Source: Candidatus Planktophila lacus
GTDB taxonomy: Bacteria; Actinomycetota; Actinomycetes; Nanopelagicales; Nanopelagicaceae
Assembly (NCBI RefSeq): GCF_002287925.1
Contig: NZ_CP016769.1
Span: 1,302,001-1,366,000 of the forward strand
Reading direction: 5' to 3'
Length of the DNA stretch: 64,000 bases
In this document: one piece after another, positions 35,083 to 43,279 of the stretch
Numbering within the stretch: the first letter of the stretch is position 1
Layout: every line of letters begins with the position of its first letter
The notes under the pieces: generated by a model
Told to the model about the DNA's origin: nothing
Database searches by the model: none
What the model saw: the letters and a program-made list of their open reading frames with translations, nothing else
Made by a program: the position numbers and the translations under genes

Positions 35083-35808
35083 ATGATAACTACACGTACT
35101 CGCAAAATAGCCGCCGCACTAATCGCACTGACATTAGTTGGGGGAATTGCAGCTTCACTTCCCGCAGAGGCAGCAACCACTGCTACTCGCTATGTCACCG
35201 TTAACTCTGATGGATCTGTAAAGGTCACTCCAGATGCGGTTCGCCTAAATGCGAATGTAAGCGTTGTCGCAGGATCAAATAAAGAAGCGCTGGCAAAGAC
35301 CTCAACTTCAGCAGCTGCTGTTCGCGCTGCTTTAACTGCTGCAGGTATTGCTAAGGCAGATATCGCAACCCAGAGCATCAGCGTCTATCCCGAGTACAAC
35401 TACACCCAAGATAAAGGTTCAGTTCTAATCGGCTACCGCGGATCACAAGGTTTTGTCGTAACTATTAAGAACGCTGAAAACGCTGGTGCAGTTGTAGATG
35501 CTGTAGTTGCAGCTGGTGGAGATAACTTGCAGATTCAAGGCGTAACTCCATTTGTTCTCGATTCATCAAAGGCAACAGAATCAGCGCGTGCAAATGCGGT
35601 GAAGAACGCCAAGGCGAAGGCTGCTTCATATGCGAAGTTGCTCGATACAAAACTTGGTCGCGTTAATTACTTAGTTGAGAACTCAAGCCCAGTTAACTAT
35701 CCACCAGTAATGGCGATGGCAAAGGCTGCAGATTCAGAAGCGACTGTTGTTGATTTAGGTCAGCAAGATGTAACTGTCTCAATCACTATTCAGTGGGCGC
35801 TTCTTTAA
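35083..35808 (+). CDS. Secreted SIMPL-domain (DUF541) protein
   Basis: This 241-residue protein has a signal peptide ending in AEAATT and a SIMPL domain throughout the rest: TVNSDGSVKVTPDAVRLNANVSV, SQSISVYPEYNY-like and VTIKNAENAGAVVDAVVAAGGD patterns. SIMPL proteins are periplasmic or surface proteins, some linked to stress or channel-forming roles; the function here is unknown. GGAG lies about 11 bases before the ATG, and TATAAC precedes it, so it has a short leader, unlike many neighbours. Confidence 0.88.
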   Translation: MITTRTRKIAAALIALTLVGGIAASLPAEAATTATRYVTVNSDGSVKVTPDAVRLNANVSVVAGSNKEALAKTSTSAAAVRAALTAAGIAKADIATQSISVYPEYNYTQDKGSVLIGYRGSQGFVVTIKNAENAGAVVDAVVAAGGDNLQIQGVTPFVLDSSKATESARANAVKNAKAKAASYAKLLDTKLGRVNYLVENSSPVNYPPVMAMAKAADSEATVVDLGQQDVTVSITIQWALL

Positions 35809-35864
35809 AATACATCGCCTTTTCTCGCTGTAATTCGCGCTTTTGCGCGGGCATTTAACCAATT

Positions 35865-35893
35865 TGGGTTAGCGCCCCTCTAACGGGTACGAT
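35865..35893 (+). promoter_or_regulatory. Promoter of the tRNA-Glu-Asp cluster
   Basis: TTGGGT (35865-35870), a 17-base spacer, then TACGAT (35888-35893). Transcription would begin about 9 bases before tRNA-Glu. Spacing is ideal for a housekeeping sigma factor. Confidence 0.55.
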
Positions 35894-35908
35894 TTGCGAG
35901 CCTCAAAC

Positions 35909-35981
35909 GTCCCCATCGTCTAGGGGCCTAGGACATCGCCCTTTCACGGCGGTAACACGGGTTCGAATCCCGTTGGGGGCA
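35909..35981 (+). tRNA. tRNA-Glu(UUC)
   Basis: 73 bases with acceptor GTCCCCA paired with TGGGGGC, anticodon loop CTTTCAC (anticodon TTC), and T-arm ACGGGTTCGAATCCCGT. CCA is not encoded. Confidence 0.96.
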
Positions 35982-36052
35982 CGCAAGGCCGAATTTATTC
36001 GGTGCAACGGCTTTAAGGTGACATAAGAGCCACTTATGTTTTCATTCTTTAA

Positions 36053-36126
36053 GGCCCGGTAGCGCAGTTGGTTAGCGCGCCGCCCTGTCACGGCGGAGGT
36101 CGCGGGTTCAAGTCCCGTCCGGGTCG
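36053..36126 (+). tRNA. tRNA-Asp(GUC)
   Basis: 74 bases with acceptor GGCCCGG paired with CCGGGTC, anticodon loop CTGTCAC (anticodon GTC), and T-arm GCGGGTTCAAGTCCCGT. CCA is not encoded. Confidence 0.96.
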
Positions 36127-36128
36127 CG

Positions 36129-36162
36129 AGAAGAGAGTGTCCACACACTCTCTTCTTTTTTA
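36129..36162 (+). terminator. Strong Rho-independent terminator after tRNA-Asp
   Basis: A perfect 12-bp stem (AGAAGAGAGTGT at 36129-36140 and its complement at 36145-36156) with a CCAC loop, followed by T6. It ends the Glu-Asp transcript, so tRNA-Phe needs its own promoter. Confidence 0.85.
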
Positions 36163-36197
36163 ATAGTTTTTAACTATTGAAATCACAATTGAATATT

Positions 36198-36271
36198 GGC
36201 TCGGTAGCTCAGTTGGTACGAGCGCGCGACTGAAAATCGTGAGGTCGACAGTTCGATCCTGTCCCGAGCCA
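36198..36271 (+). tRNA. tRNA-Phe(GAA)
   Basis: 74 bases with acceptor GGCTCGG paired with CCGAGCC, anticodon loop CTGAAAA (anticodon GAA), and T-arm GACAGTTCGATCCTGTC. It lies after a terminator and near an AT-rich palindrome at 36162-36178. Confidence 0.96.
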
Positions 36272-36276
36272 CAAGA

Positions 36277-37812
36277 TTATTTTTTAAGTTTAAATCCCGC
36301 AGGGCACTTGGGGTTAGATCCAGAAACCTTTTTGCTTTTATTTCCTTTTTTGCAGGTAATTGATTTAGTTGCGACTTTTGCTGCTTTGTTGATCAGTTTT
36401 ATCTTTATCTCGGGTGCAGAGAACGTAAAGCCACTGGCATCGAAGTAGATCCAGTCCTTCGAAGTTCTTAGCGAACTTACAGCAATATTCCGAGTACCTT
36501 CAGAATTGGTAATGCTGATAGTCGCTGATGCTCTTGTAGTATCAAAGTTCCAAAGGCAATCAGCCTTCTTTTTTGAGATAGCCAAGCTGTAGCTACCTTT
36601 ATTTACATTACCGTTTCTGTCCAAGTGAGTAGATGCGATCCGGTAGCTAAGCGTGCTGGTCTGTTTATCCCATACAGGCGGATTTACTGAATACAACATT
36701 GCATTGCTAGTTGCGAAACTGAAACTCTTTGGATCGGCGCAGGAATCCAACTTATTACTATTCTTAGCATTGGAAAATGTCCATCGTTCTAATTCGCCGT
36801 TTTGAATTACGGATTCCTCAGTTGCATCAAAAAGTGCTAAGGCGACTTCATCGTTTGAGTTGGTGAAAAACATGGAGCTTCCTAAAGTGCAAATTTCGGG
36901 TGCTCTCGGAAAAAACTTGGACATTACTGAACTGATTTTTGTTAGACATTCTTCTTGAGACTCAAGCATTGAAAATCCCATGGGATAAACCACAGGTCTT
37001 CCCGATATTGTGAGTTTTTCTGCTTTGAAATCAACCGTGGGTTTTTCTAATCTTCCGACTGCCCAGGTCCCAATTCTTGAGGACAAGAAATCTGTTCTAA
37101 TTGTCATTCTGAACTCAGAATCTTGAGGAAAGCTAAAAATAGAAGCTCCCAGTTCAACTCCAAGGGAATCGCAATTGAAACCCATTTCAGCACATTTCCA
37201 TGACCAGGGTTGAATCATTCCGTTTAGCTCTGAAAAGCCTAACTCTGGATTGAAGGCGATGCGTTCATTTATAAGGGAACTTTTGAATTGGACGATCGCT
37301 AAGTAGCTAACTCCATCTCTGTGAGGATTAGCTGGAAAGTCCCAAGATGAGGCGACGCCGCCTGCAGCCATCTGCGACAACTTGTCCGCAGGCCATGTTC
37401 CATATTCAAATTCACGTGGAAATCTACTTTGAGAGATTTGCAGTTTTTTTACATCTAGTTGGTATGTAGAAAGGGTTCCCTTGGTCCAGGTTCCTTCGCC
37501 AACTTTTCTACTTTCAACAGATTCAATACATGTTTGATCTGATGGCTTGAGGCATGCCGGCAAAATTGCTTGATAGTGCGGCAGGGATCTTGTGGGGTCA
37601 ACATCTTCGCTGGGTCTAACGCGATAACTGTAACGCTCGCCAAAAAAACCATCTGCTGATTGATTGAAAGTTATTTGGAACTGGCCTTTTTTAGGCGGTA
37701 GAAGTTTTCCATTCAACACATTCTTCGAATCTTCTGCAGTCGCACCAGATGCACCAGCGATTGAAAAAACGAGAAGAATTGCAAAAAGTTTAGGAGCTTT
37801 AAAACTTTTCAC
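36277..37812 (-). CDS. Secreted protein of unknown function with basic Cys-containing C-terminal motif
   Basis: This 511-residue protein has a signal peptide (KSFKAPKLFAILLVF, cleavage near ATAED), about ten cysteines and a long body that I cannot assign to a known family. It ends with a segment (about 482-511) of two cysteines in a Lys/Gly/Pro-rich context, reading TCKKGNKSKKVSG then PKCPAGFKLKK. From memory similar tails occur on other secreted proteins of these actinobacteria. The start is GTG. It follows directly after the tRNA-Phe gene on the opposite strand. Its codon choice looks less uniform than its neighbours, so it could be an accessory gene, which I only infer. Confidence 0.72.
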   Translation of the reverse strand: MKSFKAPKLFAILLVFSIAGASGATAEDSKNVLNGKLLPPKKGQFQITFNQSADGFFGERYSYRVRPSEDVDPTRSLPHYQAILPACLKPSDQTCIESVESRKVGEGTWTKGTLSTYQLDVKKLQISQSRFPREFEYGTWPADKLSQMAAGGVASSWDFPANPHRDGVSYLAIVQFKSSLINERIAFNPELGFSELNGMIQPWSWKCAEMGFNCDSLGVELGASIFSFPQDSEFRMTIRTDFLSSRIGTWAVGRLEKPTVDFKAEKLTISGRPVVYPMGFSMLESQEECLTKISSVMSKFFPRAPEICTLGSSMFFTNSNDEVALALFDATEESVIQNGELERWTFSNAKNSNKLDSCADPKSFSFATSNAMLYSVNPPVWDKQTSTLSYRIASTHLDRNGNVNKGSYSLAISKKKADCLWNFDTTRASATISITNSEGTRNIAVSSLRTSKDWIYFDASGFTFSAPEIKIKLINKAAKVATKSITCKKGNKSKKVSGSNPKCPAGFKLKK

Positions 37813-37830
37813 TTGAAAATTAAGCGGGAA

Positions 37831-38019
37831 TTAACCAGCAGATCCTGAACCAGATGGTCCAGCTTTGCGCTGAACTTGTGGGGCGCCGCCGCTGCGTTGA
37901 CCACCACGAATCTTGGAACCGCCCTCGGCGTGAGTCTGTGTTCCTGGTGCGCCCTTTTTACCTTTTTTCGCTTCAAGGGCAGCGAGCATTCTCGCCTTTA
38001 CGTCGTCGTTGTTAGCCAT
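37831..38019 (-). CDS. Small DUF5302-like protein
   Basis: The 62-residue basic protein has DDVKARMLAALEAKK at the start and a Gly/Lys/Arg-rich rest (KIRGGQRSGG, VQRKAGPSG) in the pattern of the actinobacterial DUF5302 family, which has no known function. TAGACT lies exactly 6 bases before the ATG, inside the end of the WecA-like gene, so it is probably leaderless. The secreted-protein gene at 37812 follows 18 bases later. Confidence 0.75.
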   Translation of the reverse strand: MANNDDVKARMLAALEAKKGKKGAPGTQTHAEGGSKIRGGQRSGGAPQVQRKAGPSGSGSAG

Positions 38020-38025
38020 GTGTGC

Positions 38026-38031
38026 AGTCTA
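38026..38031 (-). promoter_or_regulatory. Leaderless -10 of the DUF5302-like gene
   Basis: TAGACT on the minus strand with 6 bases to the ATG at 38019. It is the same hexamer and spacing as before fcl. Confidence 0.45.
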
Positions 38032-39069
38032 CCCCTCAGATGGAATACGTAAGAAGTAAACCAATTTAACGAGCCAAGCAACTCCACCAAGTGCCATTAA
38101 TTGATAACCCAAGGTATCTGGCCAGGTGTAGATAGCGAGTGCGAGTGCGCCATAGAAGGCGGCAAATCCCCACAAAGTAAATGCAGTTGCCCGACGTTGT
38201 AAGCCAGCGCGCATTAGGCGATGTGAAAGGTGATCGGTACCGCCTTGAAACGGTGAAATACCACGATAAATGCGCGAAGTGACAGCCACAGTTGTATCCA
38301 AGATCGGAACTGCCATTAGCGCCAATGGAATCGCAAAAGATTTAATCTGCGGAACAACGCCTGGGCTGAGGCGAATAGTTAAAACCGAGATGATGATTCC
38401 GAGAAAGAGCGCGCCAGCATCGCCCATATAGATCTTGGCTGGAGCACGGTTCCACATAAGAAATCCTGCTGTGGCGCCTGCGGTAACTATTGCAAGGGCG
38501 CTCACCAAAATCTGTTGGCGGTCATATGCAATAAAGAATAGGAAGAAGGTAATAACTGCAACTGTGCCTGCAGCTCCACCGTCTAGGTTGTCGAAGAAGT
38601 TAATTGAGTTACAAACACCAACAATCCAGAGAACAGAGACTGCATAGTTTAGAAAAGTATTATTGAAGGCTACGCCCATGGTGTCGGTCGAAGTCAGAAT
38701 CACCGCAACGATTACACCGGTTGCAGTTTGTGCTATTAAACGCGGCCATGGTTCTAAGCCTTTTAGATCATCAATTAATCCCATAAGCGAAATTGCCATC
38801 GCTGGAACCAATACGAAACTTGCTAAGCGAAAAGTCTCCATTGAAAAATCGACTGCAAGCAGAGAACCGTAAGAAGCCCCGACAACGCCAATCGCGATTG
38901 CAACGCCACCTAAATAGGGAACTGGCTCCTTCTGAGATTTACGTGCCAAGTTGGGGGCATCGACTGCGCCAACGCTAATTGCGATCTTGCGCATCAGCGG
39001 CGTAATTGCACCAACAAAGATAAATGTGAGCGCGCCAAGTAAAAGGAATTGCGAAACTGAATATTCCAT
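38029..39069 (-). CDS. WecA/MraY-family undecaprenyl-phosphate sugar-1-phosphate transferase
   Basis: This 346-residue membrane enzyme transfers a sugar phosphate to undecaprenyl phosphate to start a surface glycan. It has about eleven membrane segments. The conserved cytoplasmic loops include LMGLIDDLKGLEPWPRL (DDxxG-type), NFFDNLDGGAAGT and IYMGDAGALFLG, with HLSHRLMRAGLQRR as the His loop. Length and motifs suit the WecA/TagO branch. It lies 8 bases after bldC and may be cotranscribed with it. Confidence 0.9.
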   Translation of the reverse strand: MEYSVSQFLLLGALTFIFVGAITPLMRKIAISVGAVDAPNLARKSQKEPVPYLGGVAIAIGVVGASYGSLLAVDFSMETFRLASFVLVPAMAISLMGLIDDLKGLEPWPRLIAQTATGVIVAVILTSTDTMGVAFNNTFLNYAVSVLWIVGVCNSINFFDNLDGGAAGTVAVITFFLFFIAYDRQQILVSALAIVTAGATAGFLMWNRAPAKIYMGDAGALFLGIIISVLTIRLSPGVVPQIKSFAIPLALMAVPILDTTVAVTSRIYRGISPFQGGTDHLSHRLMRAGLQRRATAFTLWGFAAFYGALALAIYTWPDTLGYQLMALGGVAWLVKLVYFLRIPSEG

Positions 39070-39077
39070 CTGGTTAG

Positions 39078-39278
39078 TTACTTATCTTCACTCTTAAAAT
39101 AGTTATTACGAAGATCATCTACTTCGGATTTGCGGAATCTGCGATGGCCGCCGAGTGTGCGGATCGAAGTTAACTTGCCGGCTTTTGCCCAACGTGTAAC
39201 TGTCTTTGGATCAACACCGAATAGTTCAGCAACTTCGCGTGGGGTGAGCAAGATTTCCGCATCTGGCAGACGATTCAT
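39078..39278 (-). CDS. bldC: BldC-like MerR-type DNA-binding protein
   Basis: The 66-residue protein is nearly all a winged helix-turn-helix. LLTPREVAELFGVDPKTVTRWAKAGKLTSIRTLGGHRRF is the highly conserved core of actinobacterial BldC, a small regulator of development and gene expression that binds direct repeats cooperatively. AAAGGTG precedes the ATG. The BldC target and the role in a unicellular organism are not known. In Streptomyces bldC is also near purM and a DUF3073 gene, as here. Confidence 0.93.
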   Translation of the reverse strand: MNRLPDAEILLTPREVAELFGVDPKTVTRWAKAGKLTSIRTLGGHRRFRKSEVDDLRNNYFKSEDK

Positions 39279-39389
39279 AACGCACCTTTTCCACTAGCTC
39301 AGGCAACGCTTAAAGGCGATGTCCGATTTGTAACGAGTGTCGGAAGTATCCGCCAAAGTGAGCGTAAATAGCAATAGCCAGAAGTGCGG

Positions 39390-40208
39390 CTAGATTGCCG
39401 ATTCGAAGCCTTGAACCATGCGCCAGCGCGTGACTAAACGTTCGTAGCCCTGACCTGCCATCTGTCCATCGCCTGCAGCAAGGCCAGAGAGTGAGTGCAA
39501 GACATCTTCAACTGAAGTATCTGCTTCGATGCCAGTTTCTTCTCCCGCTAATTTCATTCCGAGATCGAGATATCCAGCTAGCCCGCCGTAATCGAGTTCA
39601 ACGAGCGATTTTTGATGGAACATCTCAAGCCATTCCAGTAAATGTTCGATCTCCGCTTCTACTGATCCTTCGCCAAATGCGCCCAAGACTGTTTGGTGGG
39701 CAACTTGGGTACGAGCAATCGCATCAGAAAGCTTGGCGCGCATAATGCAGAAAGGTCCATCTTGATCAACACCGCGCGCACGTTCTTCTGGCATAAACAT
39801 CGAGAACCAGCGTGGAGGAATAAGCCAATTTTCGGTGATGATATGCGGAACGCGATCTTCCATCAGATCAACACCAGCGGTGATTACATCCTCTAAATTC
39901 TGCGGCAAGAAAAATGGTGTGACAGAGGATGGAAGTGAATCTTTGAAATCATCGAGTGCTGCCCAACAACGAGTTGCCGTCGACCAGGGAGATACATAAC
40001 GAACGCCATCGATATCTAAAATATGTGCGCCATCGGGGCGACCGGCAGGAGGTTCTGGAAAAACTAAACGGCGCAAGGCTAACTTTTGTTCATTGCGAGT
40101 TGAATTTTCATCTGCAACTAAATCTTGCCAGCGCAAACGATCTGCTGGTTCGAATGCAGAAAGTGGTTCGTAGATTCGAAGTGATGCTACGTACGGAGTT
40201 GGTCTCAA
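39390..40208 (-). CDS. Conserved actinobacterial hypothetical protein
   Basis: The 272-residue protein has no signal peptide or membrane segments. It is acidic, with EPLSAFEPADRLRW, FPEPPAGRPDGAHILDIDGVRYVSPWSTATRCWAALDDF, ITENWLIPPRWFSMFMPEERA and a helical C-terminal half. From its position near bldC and purM, and its sequence style, it belongs to a protein conserved in actinobacteria without known function. The start is a TTG with TAAAGT 7 bases before it, so possibly leaderless. Confidence 0.75.
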   Translation of the reverse strand: MRPTPYVASLRIYEPLSAFEPADRLRWQDLVADENSTRNEQKLALRRLVFPEPPAGRPDGAHILDIDGVRYVSPWSTATRCWAALDDFKDSLPSSVTPFFLPQNLEDVITAGVDLMEDRVPHIITENWLIPPRWFSMFMPEERARGVDQDGPFCIMRAKLSDAIARTQVAHQTVLGAFGEGSVEAEIEHLLEWLEMFHQKSLVELDYGGLAGYLDLGMKLAGEETGIEADTSVEDVLHSLSGLAAGDGQMAGQGYERLVTRWRMVQGFESAI

Positions 40209-40215
40209 GGCTTTT

Positions 40216-40221
40216 ACTTTA
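40216..40221 (-). promoter_or_regulatory. Leaderless -10 of the gene starting at 40208
   Basis: TAAAGT on the minus strand with 7 bases to a TTG. The same hexamer precedes the beta-propeller gene. Confidence 0.4.
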
Positions 40222-40232
40222 CCCGCGAGAAA

Positions 40233-40409
40233 TTAAGCACGCGGAATATAATTTCCTTCAGCAAAGGGATCTTCGTCATCGCGAGATTTATTTGCAGGAT
40301 CTTCGCCATGGAGTTCTTTCGCAAGACGATCGAGGTCCATCTCCTGAGAGTTGTACTTGAGATCTCTGGCGACTTTTGTCTGTTTAGCTTTTGCACGGCC
40401 GCGACCCAT
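40233..40409 (-). CDS. DUF3073 small protein
   Basis: A 58-residue protein. It begins MGRGRAKAKQTKVARDLKY, has LDRLAKELHGEDP and ends acidic (DDEDPFAEGNYIPRA). The basic start and acidic end are the layout of DUF3073, a short actinobacterial protein that lies next to purM in many genomes. Function is unknown. AAGGAGG lies 8 bases before the ATG, one of the strongest ribosome binding sites in this window. It follows purM on the same strand. Confidence 0.88.
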   Translation of the reverse strand: MGRGRAKAKQTKVARDLKYNSQEMDLDRLAKELHGEDPANKSRDDEDPFAEGNYIPRA

Positions 40410-40443
40410 AGGGCGACCTCCTTACCAAAGTGAAATTCGTCAA

Positions 40444-40463
40444 GACGCGAAGGTTATCGCGTC
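40444..40463 (-). terminator. Hairpin overlapping the purM stop codon
   Basis: A perfect 7-bp GC-rich stem (GACGCGA at 40444-40450 and TCGCGTC at 40457-40463) with a 6-base loop that contains the purM stop. The bases after it on the minus strand are not a clear T-run, so termination is uncertain. It could separate the purine operon from the DUF3073 gene or protect the transcript. Confidence 0.35.
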
Positions 40464-41509
40464 CTGTAGTTACCTTCCAAAGCAGCGGCGCCGGGGCCGT
40501 TTTGAGCGTGAATTGAGCCTGCCACCCAGGCATTCATGCCACGGGCGGCAAGTGAACGGATGGTCAGATCGGCGATAGCGGGGTCGACGATGGCGACCAT
40601 ACCGATGCCGACGTTCCAGGTGCGCTCGAGATCGGGCTGTGGAACTCCGGCGATTTTTGCCATGAAATCCATTTCGGCAGGAAGTGCCCAAGTACTGCGG
40701 TCGTACTTTGCAATCAAACCATCTGGAATAACGCGTGCGGTGTTATCGGCTAAACCGCCACCAGTGATGTGAGAAAAAGTGCGAAGGTTTTCTTGCTGCG
40801 CTCTGATTAACGCTAAACAATCCAAGGTATAAATCTCGGTTGGCGTAAGAAGTATTTCACCAAGCGATTTTGTTAAACCTTCATAAGTTTTATTGAGATC
40901 CAGTTTCTGTGTGGCCAGGATATGGCGTACCAAAGAATAACCATTGGCATGGAAACCACTTGCCGGCATCGCAATGATTGCATCTCCTGCTTTAACACGA
41001 TGAGATTCAAGTTGCTTATCAGCATCAACTACACCAGTTGCCGCCCCTGCAATGTCGAATTCATCTTCTTTAAGTAAACCTGGATGTTCTGCAGTTTCGC
41101 CACCGATTAACGCGGTATTGGCCTTAATACAACCGCGTGCAATACCGCCAACAATTTCAGCTATGCGTTCCGGAATCACTTTGCCAACTGCGATGTAATC
41201 AGTCATGAAAAGTGGTTCTGCGCCACAAACAACTAGATCATCGACAACCATCGCAACTAAATCTTCGCCGATGGTGTCGTACTTGCCCATCAAACGTGCA
41301 ATCTCAGTTTTGGTTCCAACACCATCAGTTGATGTTGCAAGAAGTGGCTTCTTATAATTCTTTAGCGCGCTGGCATCAAATAAACCAGCAAATCCCCCAA
41401 TGCCACCTTGCACTTCAGGACGTGTGGCTTTTGCGATCGAAGCTTTCATCAATTCAACGGCGCGATCTCCAGCATCGATATCGACGCCTGAATCTTTATA
41501 TGTGCTCAT
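40454..41509 (-). CDS. purM: Phosphoribosylformylglycinamidine cyclo-ligase
   Basis: This 351-residue ATP-dependent AIR synthetase closes the imidazole ring in step five of purine synthesis. The N-terminal YKDSGVDIDAGDRAVELMK, the ATSTDGVGTKTEIA segment, ALIGGETAEHPGLL and the C-terminal THITGGGLADNTARV are conserved. Its start overlaps the purF end by 14 bases. It is the last enzyme gene of the cluster. Confidence 0.97.
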   Translation of the reverse strand: MSTYKDSGVDIDAGDRAVELMKASIAKATRPEVQGGIGGFAGLFDASALKNYKKPLLATSTDGVGTKTEIARLMGKYDTIGEDLVAMVVDDLVVCGAEPLFMTDYIAVGKVIPERIAEIVGGIARGCIKANTALIGGETAEHPGLLKEDEFDIAGAATGVVDADKQLESHRVKAGDAIIAMPASGFHANGYSLVRHILATQKLDLNKTYEGLTKSLGEILLTPTEIYTLDCLALIRAQQENLRTFSHITGGGLADNTARVIPDGLIAKYDRSTWALPAEMDFMAKIAGVPQPDLERTWNVGIGMVAIVDPAIADLTIRSLAARGMNAWVAGSIHAQNGPGAAALEGNYRTR

Positions 41510-42983
41510 GGTTTTTCACCACCTCGGTGACTTCAAGGCGCATCTTTCCTTCTGACATATCTGCAGGTACTGCAATCGGGTATTTGCCTGTAAAACAAGC
41601 GGTGCAGAGCTTATTTTCATCGATGGTTGTTGCAGCAATTAAGCCTTCCATCGATACATAACTCAGCGAATCTGAGCCAATGGAGCGGCGAATCTCTTCG
41701 ATTTCTAGACCGCTCGCAATTAATTCAGCACGGGAAGCGAAATCTATTCCGTAATAACAAGGCCATTCAACTGGCGGGCTAGAGATACGAACGTGAATTT
41801 CTAGGGCTCCGGCTTCGCGCAGCATTCGCACAATTGCGCGTTGGGTATTTCCGCGAACAATCGAATCATCTACAACCACAATGCGCTTGCCTTCAATAAT
41901 TTCACGTAGTGGATTTAACTTAAGACGAATGCCAAGCTGGCGAATAGTTTGTGAAGGTTGAATAAAGGTGCGACCAACATAAGAGTTCTTAACTAAACCA
42001 AGACCGTATGGAATTCCTGATTGTTGTGCGTAACCAATCGCAGCTGGCGTTCCGGATTCAGGAACTGGAATAACTAAATCGGCTTCAACTGGCGCTTCGA
42101 TTGCTAAGCGCTTGCCGATCCGGACGCGAGTTGCATGAACGCCTTGGCCCGCAATAGAAGTATCTGGGCGTGCTAAATAAACATATTCGAAGATGCAGCC
42201 TTTGGGATCTGGTGTAGCCCACATCTGCGAACGAATTCCATCTTCATTAATTGCTAAGAACTCACCGGGTTCAACTTCGCGCACAAATGCAGCGCCGACA
42301 ATATCCAGCGCTGCAGTTTCAGAGGCAACTACCCAGCCGCGTTCTAGTTTTCCGATTACCAGTGGGCGAACACCGTGACGATCACGAGCGGCATATAAAG
42401 TCTTTTCATCCATAAAGACAAGCGAGAAAGCGCCTTCTAGCTTTGGCAGCACAGCAATTGCACTTGCTTCAACGTTCTTCTCATCCTGCAAACCAATCAA
42501 CGCGGTCATGATCTCGGTATCAGTTGTGGCACCGCGTCCGGTTTTGGCGTTCTCGCCTTCGAGCTTCTGCACCATTTCGGCGAGATCGCCAGTGTTGGTG
42601 AGATTGCCGTTGTGGGCTAACGCCAAAGTGCCGTATTTAGTGGGTCTTAGCGTTGGTTGTGCGTTAACCCAGGTGCTTGATCCAGTGGTGCTGTAACGGC
42701 AGTGGCCAATTGCTAGATCACCAGTGAGTGATGCTAAATCGGTTTCGGTAAAGACCTGCGATACCAGACCCATATCTTTGTAGATCAAAATGCGTTCGCC
42801 ATCAGATGCTGCGATACCTGCAGATTCTTGCCCGCGATGTTGCAGCGCATAAAGTCCATAGAAAGTTAACTTGGCAACTTCTTCGCTAGGTGCCCAAACA
42901 CCAAATACTCCGCAAGCATCTTGTGGGGCTTTATCGTCATCTAAAACGTTGTGATTGAGCAAACCATCAGGGCGACGAGTCAT
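41496..42983 (-). CDS. purF: Amidophosphoribosyltransferase
   Basis: The 495-residue enzyme commits PRPP and glutamine to purine synthesis. The catalytic cysteine is in DACGVFGVWAP after a ~23-residue N-terminal segment that would be a propeptide in the Bacillus-type enzyme. The glutaminase domain has LQHRGQESAGIA, and the PRTase loop is VVVDDSIVRGNTQRAIVRML. Cysteines in the C-terminus (KLCTACFTGKYP) could be iron-sulfur ligands. ATGA overlap with the SCP gene upstream. Confidence 0.97.
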   Translation of the reverse strand: MTRRPDGLLNHNVLDDDKAPQDACGVFGVWAPSEEVAKLTFYGLYALQHRGQESAGIAASDGERILIYKDMGLVSQVFTETDLASLTGDLAIGHCRYSTTGSSTWVNAQPTLRPTKYGTLALAHNGNLTNTGDLAEMVQKLEGENAKTGRGATTDTEIMTALIGLQDEKNVEASAIAVLPKLEGAFSLVFMDEKTLYAARDRHGVRPLVIGKLERGWVVASETAALDIVGAAFVREVEPGEFLAINEDGIRSQMWATPDPKGCIFEYVYLARPDTSIAGQGVHATRVRIGKRLAIEAPVEADLVIPVPESGTPAAIGYAQQSGIPYGLGLVKNSYVGRTFIQPSQTIRQLGIRLKLNPLREIIEGKRIVVVDDSIVRGNTQRAIVRMLREAGALEIHVRISSPPVEWPCYYGIDFASRAELIASGLEIEEIRRSIGSDSLSYVSMEGLIAATTIDENKLCTACFTGKYPIAVPADMSEGKMRLEVTEVVKNHEHI

Positions 42984-43276
42984 GACTTCACCTCCAACGG
43001 CAATAGTTCAGTTAAATCTGCGCGAACACCAGATGCGCAAATCAAACCAGCAGACATGGCATCTGCCCAGCTGCGCTCACCGCTGGCAAGTGCCAACCAA
43101 GTTTCCGCGTTCATCTCGATCACATTAGGTGGTGTGCCACGTGTATGAGTCGGACCATCTCCGCACTGCACCGCGGCATATGGCGGAATACGGACTTCGA
43201 TTGCGCGACCCGGTGCGCGTTCGGTTAAGAGCGCAAGGCTCTCTTTAACCGCTTCGAGGATTTTAGGATCGCGCAT
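42980..43276 (-). CDS. Sterol-carrier-family small protein in the pur cluster
   Basis: The 98-residue protein has the bacterial SCP-like fold pattern, with VRIPPYAAVQCGDGPTHTRGTPPNVIEMNAETWLALASG in the middle. A protein of this type lies between purL and purF in many actinobacteria; its function is unknown. It overlaps purF as ATGA and is 3 bases from purL, so expression is tied to purine synthesis. A ligand-binding role is only a guess. Confidence 0.85.
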   Translation of the reverse strand: MRDPKILEAVKESLALLTERAPGRAIEVRIPPYAAVQCGDGPTHTRGTPPNVIEMNAETWLALASGERSWADAMSAGLICASGVRADLTELLPLEVKS

Positions 43277-43279
43277 TTT

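Noticed and set aside
31806-36271. tRNA genes as prophage or island attachment sites
   Set aside because: No integrase and no repeat of the tRNA 3' end was seen nearby.
40214-40396. A 60-codon minus-strand ORF next to purM
   Set aside because: It is out of frame with the DUF3073 gene at 40233-40409, which has a strong RBS and a family match.
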